Assembly (NCBI GenBank): GCA_016285515.1
Contig: JAEEQW010000016.1
Location: 1-57,845 of the forward strand
Length of the DNA stretch: 57,845 bases
Direction: 5' to 3'
From: Bacteroidales bacterium
GTDB lineage: Bacteria > Bacteroidota > Bacteroidia > Bacteroidales > BM520
Below, in pieces: positions 27,142-35,292 of the stretch; the first letter of the stretch is position 1; each line of letters begins with the position of its first letter. The notes under the pieces were generated by a model that saw only the letters and a list, made by a program, of their open reading frames with translations, did no database searches and was not told the origin of the DNA. The translations under genes were made by a program, and so were the position numbers.

Positions 27142-27918
27142 TCAAATGCCTTTAAATATTCTATCTCTATGATAAGCCAGATAATCACGATCAGGACGAT
27201 GCTCTATAGGCATAATCAGTCTTTGTCCGACAATAGTTCCAAAATGCTTGTCATAGTAGTCTTGTGTTTCATATTCTCGCAAAGCTGACGACAAGCAAAT
27301 CGTGTAATCATCTGGTGAAATGGTTATCAATCCTCTGTCAAACGCTTTATCATATAAAGCAGAAAGACAAATTCCATTTTCTGGATTGAGTTTCTGTTTG
27401 GGTGTGCTGTCCGCCCAGGGGATGATATGACTTGCGACCAGCAAATCCGGTATGTTTATTCCTGTTATTGCACAACGTTCTTCGTAATTGTAAAGAATCA
27501 TCGAACGAAATGCCGTTTGGTTTACACGTTGCTTGATGATTGTCTCTCTTTCTTTCCCTTCCATCTCTCTCTGTGTAAGATGCAGCGTTTCTTCAATTGG
27601 CTTATTTAACAAGTGCGCTTTTATGCGTTGAGCTTCCAAAAACAGCTTTTCTTTGTCTCCTGCAAACTCATCCCAGATGGGTTTGCAAACAGACATACCA
27701 GCAGGCATTCCTGTGCGACCTGATTCTGTAATATATGGGTCACATGCTGCAAAATTGACCAGACGCAGTGCCGCAGAATTGTCAGACCGACCGATAAGAC
27801 GTGCCAACTCCTTTACTTCCGGGGTGGTACGGTTAAGCCGTCCAAACGGAAGTTGGAAATATACGCTCAGAGTCAGTATCAACTCTTCCCGTGTCCATCT
27901 ATTTTGTTGCTTGTTCAT
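27142..27918 (-). CDS. HNH restriction endonuclease
   Basis: 258 residues. The C-terminal half contains CAITG, ASHIIPWADS, NPENGICLSALYDKAFDRG and a final DYLAYHRDRIF, the HNH_2-type metal-binding core with His-Asn-His positions. The N-terminal half (WTREELILTLSVYFQLPF, LARLIGRSDNSAALRLVNF) looks like a helical DNA-binding region. Such proteins act as modification-dependent or type II restriction nucleases. It is 48 bases after the PIN-like gene and 22 bases before the D12 methyltransferase. Activity is inferred from the intact core. Confidence 0.85.
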   Translation of the reverse strand: MNKQQNRWTREELILTLSVYFQLPFGRLNRTTPEVKELARLIGRSDNSAALRLVNFAACDPYITESGRTGMPAGMSVCKPIWDEFAGDKEKLFLEAQRIKAHLLNKPIEETLHLTQREMEGKERETIIKQRVNQTAFRSMILYNYEERCAITGINIPDLLVASHIIPWADSTPKQKLNPENGICLSALYDKAFDRGLITISPDDYTICLSSALREYETQDYYDKHFGTIVGQRLIMPIEHRPDRDYLAYHRDRIFKGI

Positions 27919-27966
27919 AACAAGTATATGAATGTATATTTTTTCTTTGGCATAATCGTTTAGACG

Positions 27967-28986
27967 CTATAAATTGTCATAAAAAACAAGATTCCCCTTT
28001 TGACATATAGTTTTCATGTCTGTTTCTGAACATGAAACTTCCAAATTATATTCTAGATCATTAGCGTTAGTAAAAGGCAATTCTGTTATTTCAACACCAT
28101 TGTTCCAATAATTCTTTTTTTTCTCAATACTTATCGTTCGAGACAAGTCATTTGGAATAAATACCAAACCTAGAGAGTCATAAATCGTAGAATTCGAATC
28201 TTGTTTACTAATAGCTATACAATTAGTAAGTTTTTTCATTGGGATGATGGTTTCTCCGACATAATTATCATGATGTTTTTCCTTTATTAATTCTTTTATG
28301 ATAAAACTCCATAGTTTGTTTATATCGACATTTGTATTTACATTTAGGTTTATCATTCCGTCCTTTTCATATTGTAATTGTTTAATGCTCAAAAAAGAAG
28401 GGATAGATATGCCTTTAGTATTTAATGTGTTCTTGATAATGTTTTTTGAATTTTCGAATGCGTCCTTGTATTGTTTGTCATTTGAAAGAATGACTCCAAA
28501 TTCTAAATAATCAGATGGTTTTGGAAACATACATGATACCATAACCAAGGTATCTTCTCTTGAAATACTAGTAGACAAACAAATGTCTTTCGTCGGCTCT
28601 ATTAACTTTTCATGTAAAACATGGTCGTCAAAATCAATATCTAACTGTTCTTTGATTTTCTTCAGGTCTTCTTCAACTTTATTGGAAACCACAGACTTGT
28701 TTTCTTCATATGTTTTTCCATCTAAAACCCATTCTTTTGCAAAAGACATATCTTCTCCAGCAGGGGGAAGAATACCACGAACACATTTGTAAAATTCATT
28801 TCTTTTTCTCACTTCGACAAATTCAAATTCTACATAGTGAGAAGACCGAAGAATAATAAAAGGAGAACTAGATAAATACTCAAGGCTTTGGTTGAGTAAT
28901 AGATTTTTATTCTCAACATAATCTACTAAGATATTTGTATCCAGATAGATGTGTATTTTATATCGATCATCTACGAAAGCCGTCAT
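27967..28986 (-). CDS. PIN-like domain protein of the four-gene cassette
   Basis: 339 residues. The opening IYLDTNILVDYVE has the PIN-type Asp16 and Asn18; acidic residues follow in SHYVEFEFVEV and, near the middle, in SREDTLVMVS with ILSNDKQY, fitting the PIN order of acidic residues. PIN domains are metal-dependent nucleases, mostly acting on RNA. About 130 residues beyond the domain are unrecognised. Seven bases separate it from the ATPase gene; the next gene follows after 48 bases. It is too long for a simple VapC toxin, with no antitoxin beside it. Predicted to be the cassette's effector; not proven. Confidence 0.6.
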   Translation of the reverse strand: MTAFVDDRYKIHIYLDTNILVDYVENKNLLLNQSLEYLSSSPFIILRSSHYVEFEFVEVRKRNEFYKCVRGILPPAGEDMSFAKEWVLDGKTYEENKSVVSNKVEEDLKKIKEQLDIDFDDHVLHEKLIEPTKDICLSTSISREDTLVMVSCMFPKPSDYLEFGVILSNDKQYKDAFENSKNIIKNTLNTKGISIPSFLSIKQLQYEKDGMINLNVNTNVDINKLWSFIIKELIKEKHHDNYVGETIIPMKKLTNCIAISKQDSNSTIYDSLGLVFIPNDLSRTISIEKKKNYWNNGVEITELPFTNANDLEYNLEVSCSETDMKTICQKGNLVFYDNL

Positions 28987-28993
28987 AATTCTT

Positions 28994-30367
28994 CTATTTG
29001 AGTTTTTCCGAAAGGTATTTCATAACAAACGCTTGATCTATAGTTTGTCCTTTGTTCAATTCTTCTGCTGCACGTTGCAATAATAAGTAACAACTTTGAA
29101 TGATAAAACGAGGAGAGCCTTGGAGTTTTTGTTCTTTTGTATTCAACAAAGAAACTATTGCTGATTCTTCAAATGGATACAAAGACAACGGAGTATTTGC
29201 TTCAACTCTCGCAATTGCAAGATAATGCTGAATCATTGCGATACATGATTGTTTGTCCAGTGGTTTCAGGTCAATGATTCTGTCTCCCATACGACTTGCC
29301 AAAGGTGGTGACATTTTTTCAATCTTTCGATGGGCATCAAGATTCATAGCAAATACAGCACACCAATTTTTCTCTTTATCAATAAGAGAACGTAAATTCC
29401 GTAAATAGTTATCCAAATCGGCATCTTTCAATCTCCCAATGGCAATCTCTTCAAACTCGTCAGCTAAAATAATAAAGTCGGTCGCACCCAAATACTGTTT
29501 CGTAATATCTACTATGGCTTTCAATAGATAGACCTCTCTCTTATCGATGTTCTTTATGTTTCCTGTGATTAGTTGATCCCAAGTTTTTGTGACGCTTGTA
29601 TTGTCAGTTACAATATCATAAAAGTACTCGGCAATGGATGAAATTTCATATCTCTCAGCAAAGCACTTAACCAAATAGTTTTTGAATATCTGGATCGCTA
29701 CTTTTTGTTCAGGTGAATGTAATCCATTTAACATTCTGTCTAATAAATATTTGTAACTGATACTAACTTGATCCCATGTCAAGGGAATATCTGTTGTGCT
29801 TTCTGCTTCATCTATTGGAAACAAAGTTGGCGTATTTGTTGTTTTGAGATTATTTATGCTTTCGAGAAAAATGTCTTTTCTTAGCCGATTGTCATTTTCC
29901 TTATCTTCTTGTTCCAAGTATTGCCTAAAGATATCCCACAAATAACGTCGAAAATTCTCTATTCCAATTTGCGACAAAATATTTCCTATTAATTCGGACA
30001 GTTTAACACCGGGATTATCAATATAAACAACATATGGCTTAAACTTTTCATTACTGAGTTGACCAAAAAGATACTTTATGAACATTAGTGTTTGGGTTTT
30101 TCCCATGCCGTAGTCGCCTCTTATTATTAAACTTAGGTACTTGTTTTCTGATCCCTGGCCACTATTCGATAAAGCATCCTGCATATAACGAATAATTTTT
30201 TCAGTGATTTCGTTAGAAGTAGGTACCAATTCCCCCACAACAGCATCTGTATCAGAGATATTAGCAATCCCTGATTTAGGAAATGGATTTAGGGTCAATG
30301 AAAACTTTTTTCTCAGACTCCCTTCAACATCCTCCACTGTTTTTATCTTATCTAAAATACTATCCAT
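28994..30367 (-). CDS. AAA+/ORC-like ATPase of the four-gene cassette
   Basis: 457 residues. Walker A GDYGMGKT is at 84-91 and Walker B IILADEFEE near residue 300, followed by an FAMN segment that may be sensor 1 and SRMGDRIIDLKPLDK in the C-terminal lid. The layout resembles ORC/Cdc6-type and BREX BrxC/BrxD-like P-loop ATPases, not classical restriction helicases. Two bases separate it from the 311-residue gene and seven from the PIN gene, so the three are almost certainly one transcription unit. Its likely job is an ATP-driven switch between recognition and effector; that is inference. Confidence 0.75.
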   Translation of the reverse strand: MDSILDKIKTVEDVEGSLRKKFSLTLNPFPKSGIANISDTDAVVGELVPTSNEITEKIIRYMQDALSNSGQGSENKYLSLIIRGDYGMGKTQTLMFIKYLFGQLSNEKFKPYVVYIDNPGVKLSELIGNILSQIGIENFRRYLWDIFRQYLEQEDKENDNRLRKDIFLESINNLKTTNTPTLFPIDEAESTTDIPLTWDQVSISYKYLLDRMLNGLHSPEQKVAIQIFKNYLVKCFAERYEISSIAEYFYDIVTDNTSVTKTWDQLITGNIKNIDKREVYLLKAIVDITKQYLGATDFIILADEFEEIAIGRLKDADLDNYLRNLRSLIDKEKNWCAVFAMNLDAHRKIEKMSPPLASRMGDRIIDLKPLDKQSCIAMIQHYLAIARVEANTPLSLYPFEESAIVSLLNTKEQKLQGSPRFIIQSCYLLLQRAAEELNKGQTIDQAFVMKYLSEKLK

Positions 30368-30369
30368 AA

Positions 30370-31305
30370 CTATAATTTTATGATATGTGACATATAAACA
30401 TTTTCCATATAAGGAAGTAAAACTTTTGTGTTCCCATCCACTAACATCTCAGAAGTTCTTTGTAATCTAAACTCATTACTTCTTTGATTTGTCTCAAGTA
30501 CCAATTTTTCTTTGATGCTATCAATTGAGTATTTGTATTTAACGACAAGGTCTCTTTCAAGCTCTGGAATATATATATTATTTGAGCCTAAAACATTCGA
30601 TACATAATCAAGAATGGAAAAACTCTTTGGAACAGGAGTAGATAAATTAAGTAAATATGCGTTTTTAAGTTCTTCATTTTGTGAAGATATTTCTAATGAA
30701 GATAAAGAACATTTATTCAGAACCTGTAATGTTGTTCCCCATTTTGTGTAAACATCCCAAAACCGCATCATATCTTGGTGCTTGTTTTCAATATAATAAA
30801 CGGAGTTCTTTTCAGCACAAACAAAACGATTATAAAAGCGACAACCATCCATATAGGCATAGACTATCATAGAGTTTTCTTTATTCGAAAAGCCTCCAAA
30901 GAGGTTGTGAAATTCTTGAAACCTGAAGTAATTTGAGTATATATCAACAAAAACGCTCTTGTCATACAAGGTCAAAGGCTCATTTATTCCAGATTCAAAC
31001 AAGACACCCTTTGTAGGATTGTTGTTTACATCAATTAAATCAAAGTTTTTTAGAGCATTAACGAATTCCAAAAGATATCTTCCATTCCATTCTTTTCCAT
31101 TCTCGGTTTGTACATTCTCCGTTTTACATATTGTCAAAAGCTGTGGAATGCTGCTAATACCATCATATTTGTACAATAACGAATAAACATCTTTCAAGTT
31201 CCTTAAAAAGTACACATATGAGTAACTCCAACCTTTCCCTTCTCTTTCTGCGTTGGGTACTATTGGAATCTTTTCCATCTCATCTATGTCAAAAGGCAAT
31301 CTCAT
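30370..31305 (-). CDS. Unknown 311-residue protein of the four-gene cassette
   Basis: No catalytic motif or export signal. The N-terminal half (SSIPQLLTICKTENVQ, then GRYLLEFVNALKNFDLIDVN) resembles winged-helix recognition regions that occur in proteins of modification-based defence systems. The rest is aromatic-rich and unrecognised. It sits one base after the methyltransferase gene and two bases before the ATPase gene, suggesting it is a specificity or adaptor subunit. It is highly AT-rich like its neighbours. The function is unknown; the DNA-binding idea rests on local sequence pattern and position. Confidence 0.6.
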   Translation of the reverse strand: MRLPFDIDEMEKIPIVPNAEREGKGWSYSYVYFLRNLKDVYSLLYKYDGISSIPQLLTICKTENVQTENGKEWNGRYLLEFVNALKNFDLIDVNNNPTKGVLFESGINEPLTLYDKSVFVDIYSNYFRFQEFHNLFGGFSNKENSMIVYAYMDGCRFYNRFVCAEKNSVYYIENKHQDMMRFWDVYTKWGTTLQVLNKCSLSSLEISSQNEELKNAYLLNLSTPVPKSFSILDYVSNVLGSNNIYIPELERDLVVKYKYSIDSIKEKLVLETNQRSNEFRLQRTSEMLVDGNTKVLLPYMENVYMSHIIKL

Positions 31306-31306
31306 A

Positions 31307-32560
31307 TCAGTTTAATTCAAGAATGTTTTCAGACAATTCTATATTGTGTCTATTTGATAATGATTTCCATTTCGTACCACGTGTACGGATTTTATAGATG
31401 GCATATTCATTAAAACCTGCTGAAACGGCAATTTCTCCTAATAATTGTGTTGTTGGAATATAAACACCGTATGGTGCCGAATCTCCAAGAATTAGGTATG
31501 ATTTAGAATCTGATTTCAACACCCGTCTCATTTCAAGTAAAACGTTATACATGTCACTGAAATAATGCATCATCAGGATGTGAAAACTCTTTTTCCCTGA
31601 TCTATTTTGAGCATTGATTTTTATCTTATCAAACATATCCAACAATTGAGGGATAAGTTTTTCATTATTTGTCGCGAAAGGTGTTTTAATGTATTTATTG
31701 ATGTCGAAATCTGTTTCTTTATAATGAGTGGTGGCACCAGTAACCAAGTTTATTCGAACTTTTGAAGTGATATCATTCCATGTGTTTGTTATACCCCAAA
31801 AGTGTGTGGGTACTTTTGAAACTTCACCATAATCTAAGTTGTTCAGATACGGAGGTGACGTGATACATATAGAACAAGAATCAGTTTCTATTAAAGCGTT
31901 CTTTTCCCTTGAGTCATGTAAAAAAACTTGAGATGAAACATAGTCGGTGGATTGACTCTTGATATCGTCAACCATTTTATTGCATGTTGAAACAAATTTT
32001 TCGAATGGTTGACCATTGTTCATCAGCTTCCTGGTTCTTGAAATATACGGGACCGCTATGGGATGAATGGCTGTTCTATGCAAAACATTACTTAATGCCA
32101 ATTTAAAGAACAATTTATATGACTCGTCTTTCAGTGATAATATGTAATTGCGAATAATACAGAGAATTGCCAGATTGTTTCTGTCATATAATTCAATAAG
32201 AAGAGGATTCTCATCTGATAGATTATAGGTTTCGTATTCATCGGAAATTGCTTGCTTGATTAACGAAATGTGATTGTCAATCTTATTCCTATCAACTGTC
32301 CAATTCAATTTTGCACGACAAATGTCATACATAAATTCTTGCCCTTCATTTCCAACAGAATGAAAACCATTTTTTTGAGAAGAGACTAAAGTGGTGCCAC
32401 ACCCAGCAAAAGGTTCGTAAACAACGCTTTCTTTTGGTAAATCCGACAACAAATAATCAACAAACTTATACGAAAAACCTGCAGTAAATCTATACCAATT
32501 ATGTATAGGACTTTTCATATTGTCTTTCACACAACCTATATTTTCAAATTGCAAATCCAT
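31307..32560 (-). CDS. SPPY-type DNA methyltransferase of the four-gene cassette
   Basis: 417 residues. The SAM-binding motif EPFAGCGTT (residues 49-57) comes first and the catalytic motif TSPPYLNNLDY near residue 235, typical of N4-cytosine/N6-adenine methyltransferases. The end contains YLILGDSAPYGVYIPT, as in some BREX- and phage-linked enzymes. No separate target-recognition domain is obvious between the motifs. It is the first gene of the cassette and starts 19 bases after the end of the C5-methyltransferase remnant. It presumably marks self DNA, with the three downstream genes restricting unmarked DNA; the specificity is unknown. Confidence 0.8.
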   Translation of the reverse strand: MDLQFENIGCVKDNMKSPIHNWYRFTAGFSYKFVDYLLSDLPKESVVYEPFAGCGTTLVSSQKNGFHSVGNEGQEFMYDICRAKLNWTVDRNKIDNHISLIKQAISDEYETYNLSDENPLLIELYDRNNLAILCIIRNYILSLKDESYKLFFKLALSNVLHRTAIHPIAVPYISRTRKLMNNGQPFEKFVSTCNKMVDDIKSQSTDYVSSQVFLHDSREKNALIETDSCSICITSPPYLNNLDYGEVSKVPTHFWGITNTWNDITSKVRINLVTGATTHYKETDFDINKYIKTPFATNNEKLIPQLLDMFDKIKINAQNRSGKKSFHILMMHYFSDMYNVLLEMRRVLKSDSKSYLILGDSAPYGVYIPTTQLLGEIAVSAGFNEYAIYKIRTRGTKWKSLSNRHNIELSENILELN

Positions 32561-32579
32561 TTTTAGGGTTCATTTTTTA

Positions 32580-32867
32580 TTATGACATTGTACTAAGTAC
32601 TAAAATAATATTATATAGATTGTCATGCATCAATGAATTCCTCTCCAAATTCCTCCTCAACGTCCCATAGTCCTCATCCAAATCCCAATACGCCTGCCGC
32701 AACCCACACGTCATACCACCTCCTCCGCAGAAGAAGTCTATCGCCGTAAATCCTTTATTGTCAAACCGTTTCATACAGGCACAATCAACCTTAAAATAAT
32801 CTGCAAATTTATTCATTTTTGCCTGATTTTCAAAAAAATCGGCTGGAAAACACTTTATTCCCTGCAA
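32580..32867 (-). pseudogene. Cytosine-C5 DNA methyltransferase remnant
   Basis: The frame contains FTAIDFFCGGGGMTCGLRQA, an exact-style motif I of m5C methyltransferases, beginning near the ATG at 32774. After RQA the family sequence stops and is replaced by unrelated YWDLDEDYGTL; another frame reads WDVEEEFGEEFIDA to a TGA near 32627, suggesting a further shift. No PCQ motif (catalytic Cys) follows. About 30 N-terminal residues remain of an enzyme normally over 300 long. Relatives belong to LlaJI-type or other restriction-modification sets, so it is probably what is left after deletion at the island's upstream edge. Confidence 0.7.
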
Positions 32868-32883
32868 TAATGCAGATACCCCC

Positions 32884-34038
32884 CTAACTCCAAAGCTTGT
32901 TATGACGAATCGAGGCGGAAACGTACAACGCCGGACGGAAGAATGTCAAAATGAAATCGTAAAGGACTATGTCAAAATTCAGGTCTTTCTGACCTATGTC
33001 CACAAGAGACTTCTTCGTGGTGATGAACCAGACTGCAATTCTCACAAGTGACAGCAATAGGCAGAAAATGCATATAAGCAGGTTGAAACCTGTGTAATAC
33101 ATAAACCATATAGCCATCAGGACGAAGAGGAACGTGGTCGTAACAAACAGACCCTTGACAAACTTCGGAAGCGGCTTGATGAATTTGTAGTTTGAATAGC
33201 GTGACGACACGGTCGCAAACCATGCTCCGAAGGAATACTGCCTGTTGTCCTGTATCTGGGCGTAGTCGTTGATCATTGTGCCGGTCTGCACCTTGTTTGC
33301 CAGTCTGCTCAATATTGCACTTCCATCATTGGAGACGGTAAAAAACGATGGCAGGTCTTTCTGACTGAGGAAATCTTTTTTGTTGAACATGAAATTTTTG
33401 GTGTCAACGTGGTAGTTTCCAGCAGCTTTCAAATATGAGAACAGATTGATGTTGTAAAGTGCCATCTCATAACGCATGAACTTGTTGGCGAATGAACCCC
33501 TTTTTTCGTAATTGGAGATGCCTGCCACATTCGTATGCGATTCCGAATATTTTGAAACCATCGACCTGATCCAGTGAATGGAACTCGGTCGGCAATTGCT
33601 GTCGGTCAGGAGTATGATGTCGTTGCGGGCAGATTTGACGCCCAACGCCAAAGGATAAACTTTGGAACAGTTGAAATTGTCGCTCTGGTTTATTCTTACA
33701 ACGGTGAGTTTGGAGTTCTGCTTCGACCATGTGTCGATTTTTTCGGCGTATGTGGCGTTTGTGGAAAAATTGACTATAACTATTTCATAATCGGGGTATT
33801 CCTGGTTGAGAAGTACAGGAATGTCACTTTTTAGCGTGGAGTAGTCGTCACGCAAACATAATACGACTGAAACCGGTGGAAGCTCATAAGATGCGTCAGC
33901 GGAGTAAGTTGTTTTGCATCGAGCGAATTTTTTTCTGAGAAATATAAGATGGAAAATCTGATAGGCGAATGCTATGATGAAAATTATGAGTGCATATAAA
34001 ACAACAGGGTCCTCTATTATGAATTTCAGATTAAACAT
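32884..34038 (-). CDS. Membrane-associated family 2 glycosyltransferase
   Basis: 384 residues. An N-terminal membrane segment (VVLYALIIFIIAFAYQIFHL) is followed by a GT2 catalytic core: PPVSVVLCLRDD, YPDYEIVIVNFST and IILLTDSNCRP (DSN in place of DxD). Three or four membrane segments close the protein (GLFVTTTFLFVLMAIWFM, LLICIFCLLLSLVRIAVWF). Such enzymes add sugars to lipid-linked or polysaccharide acceptors at the inner membrane. The gene diverges from tgt, with facing -7 boxes in the gap. The exact acceptor cannot be read from sequence. Confidence 0.8.
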   Translation of the reverse strand: MFNLKFIIEDPVVLYALIIFIIAFAYQIFHLIFLRKKFARCKTTYSADASYELPPVSVVLCLRDDYSTLKSDIPVLLNQEYPDYEIVIVNFSTNATYAEKIDTWSKQNSKLTVVRINQSDNFNCSKVYPLALGVKSARNDIILLTDSNCRPSSIHWIRSMVSKYSESHTNVAGISNYEKRGSFANKFMRYEMALYNINLFSYLKAAGNYHVDTKNFMFNKKDFLSQKDLPSFFTVSNDGSAILSRLANKVQTGTMINDYAQIQDNRQYSFGAWFATVSSRYSNYKFIKPLPKFVKGLFVTTTFLFVLMAIWFMYYTGFNLLICIFCLLLSLVRIAVWFITTKKSLVDIGQKDLNFDIVLYDFILTFFRPALYVSASIRHNKLWS

Positions 34039-34069
34039 TCGCGTAATGATTTATTTTGATATCAAATCA

Positions 34070-34109
34070 CAAAATTATTATAATGTTCATAAAATAAAGA
34101 GTATTTTTG
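34070..34109. promoter_or_regulatory. Divergent -7 boxes between the glycosyltransferase gene and tgt
   Basis: Minus strand taattttg at 34077-34070 (31 bases before the GT2 ATG) and plus strand tatttttg at 34102-34109 (39 bases before the tgt ATG). Both match TAnnTTTG. No clear -33 TTG at standard distance. Confidence 0.45.
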
Positions 34110-34148
34110 TGGGGAATTTTAAACTACAATATTAACATACTTGAAATA

Positions 34149-35282
34149 ATGTTTAAGTTTGATTTAAAGTGCATTTCCAAAGATTCGCAGGCAAGAGCCG
34201 GAATACTGCATACCGATCACGGTGACATCATGACACCGATATTCATGCCGGTAGGTACCGTGGGAAGTGTGAAGGCTGTTCACATAAGAGATGTGCGTGA
34301 CGATGTCAAGGCACAGATTATTCTTGGCAATACATACCACCTTTATCTTCGGCCCGGAACAGGTATCCTCGAACAGGCAGGAGGACTGCATAAGTTCAAC
34401 GGATGGGACAGACCGATACTAACCGACAGCGGCGGCTACCAGGTGTATTCGCTTGCCAAGATAAGGAAAATAACTGATGAAGGTGTCAAATTCCAGTCAC
34501 ATATCGACGGCTCATATCATTTCTTTACCCCCGAGGGGGTGATGGATATAGAGCGCTCGATAGGCGCCGACATTATGATGGCATTTGATGAATGCACTCC
34601 GTATCCGTGTGATTATCAGTATGCTGCAAAGTCTTTGAAATTGACCCATTCATGGCTGTCACGCTGTATGAAACATTATCATGAAACCGAACCCAAATAT
34701 GGCTATCATCAGGAGTTGTTCCCTATAGTTCAAGGAAGCGTTTATAAGGATTTGAGAAGAGAGTCGGCAGAATATGTCTCGCAGTTTGGAGCCGAAGGCA
34801 ATGCGATAGGCGGACTTGCCGTGGGAGAACCTGTGGAGGTTATGTACGACATGATAGATTTCGTCAACGGCATACTGCCTAAGGACAAACCGCGGTATCT
34901 GATGGGCGTGGGTACGCCTGCCAACATTCTTGAAAGCATTGCCTTGGGTGTTGACATGTTCGACTGTGTGATGCCTACCCGCAATGGCCGCAACGGTATG
35001 TTGTTCACCAATTCGGGCATCATGAACATCAAAAATAAGAAATGGGAGGACGACTTTTCACCTGTAGATGAACTTTGTCCTTCGTATGTCAGCAATAATT
35101 ATTCAAAGGCATACGTTCATCATTTGTTCTCCGTCCATGAAATTCTCGGCTCGATGATAGCAAGTCAGCATAATATCGCATTCTATCTGCAACTTGTGTC
35201 GGAGGCGCGTGAACACATCCTCGCCGGAGACTATGTCGCATGGAAGAACAATAAGATTTCTGTTGTGATGCAAAGGATGTAA
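34149..35282 (+). CDS. tgt: tRNA-guanine transglycosylase (queuosine pathway)
   Basis: 377 residues from the ATG at 34149 (MFKFDLKCISKDSQARAG); the frame reaches 34107 but the family begins here. The catalytic Asp is in LTDSGGYQV, the second in FDCVMPTRNGRNG, and IGADIMMAFDECTPYP is a family hallmark. It exchanges guanine-34 of GUN-anticodon tRNAs for a 7-deazaguanine on the path to queuosine. In the usual C-x-C-x2-C zinc site only the first Cys is kept (ELCPSYVSNNYSKAY); the other two positions are Ser. This resembles Bacteroidota orthologues. The lptF-like gene follows 10 bases later, probably cotranscribed. Confidence 0.95.
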   Translation: MFKFDLKCISKDSQARAGILHTDHGDIMTPIFMPVGTVGSVKAVHIRDVRDDVKAQIILGNTYHLYLRPGTGILEQAGGLHKFNGWDRPILTDSGGYQVYSLAKIRKITDEGVKFQSHIDGSYHFFTPEGVMDIERSIGADIMMAFDECTPYPCDYQYAAKSLKLTHSWLSRCMKHYHETEPKYGYHQELFPIVQGSVYKDLRRESAEYVSQFGAEGNAIGGLAVGEPVEVMYDMIDFVNGILPKDKPRYLMGVGTPANILESIALGVDMFDCVMPTRNGRNGMLFTNSGIMNIKNKKWEDDFSPVDELCPSYVSNNYSKAYVHHLFSVHEILGSMIASQHNIAFYLQLVSEAREHILAGDYVAWKNNKISVVMQRM

Positions 35283-35292
35283 TGTGTCTTAA

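Noticed and set aside
27967..28986. VapC-type toxin of a toxin-antitoxin pair
   Set aside because: The protein is 339 residues, far longer than VapC, and no small antitoxin gene is adjacent; the neighbours form an operon with an ATPase.
27967..32560. Complete BREX or DISARM system
   Set aside because: No PglZ, BrxL or BrxA/B for BREX, and no DUF1998 or helicase set for DISARM; only a methyltransferase and an ATPase are shared in type.
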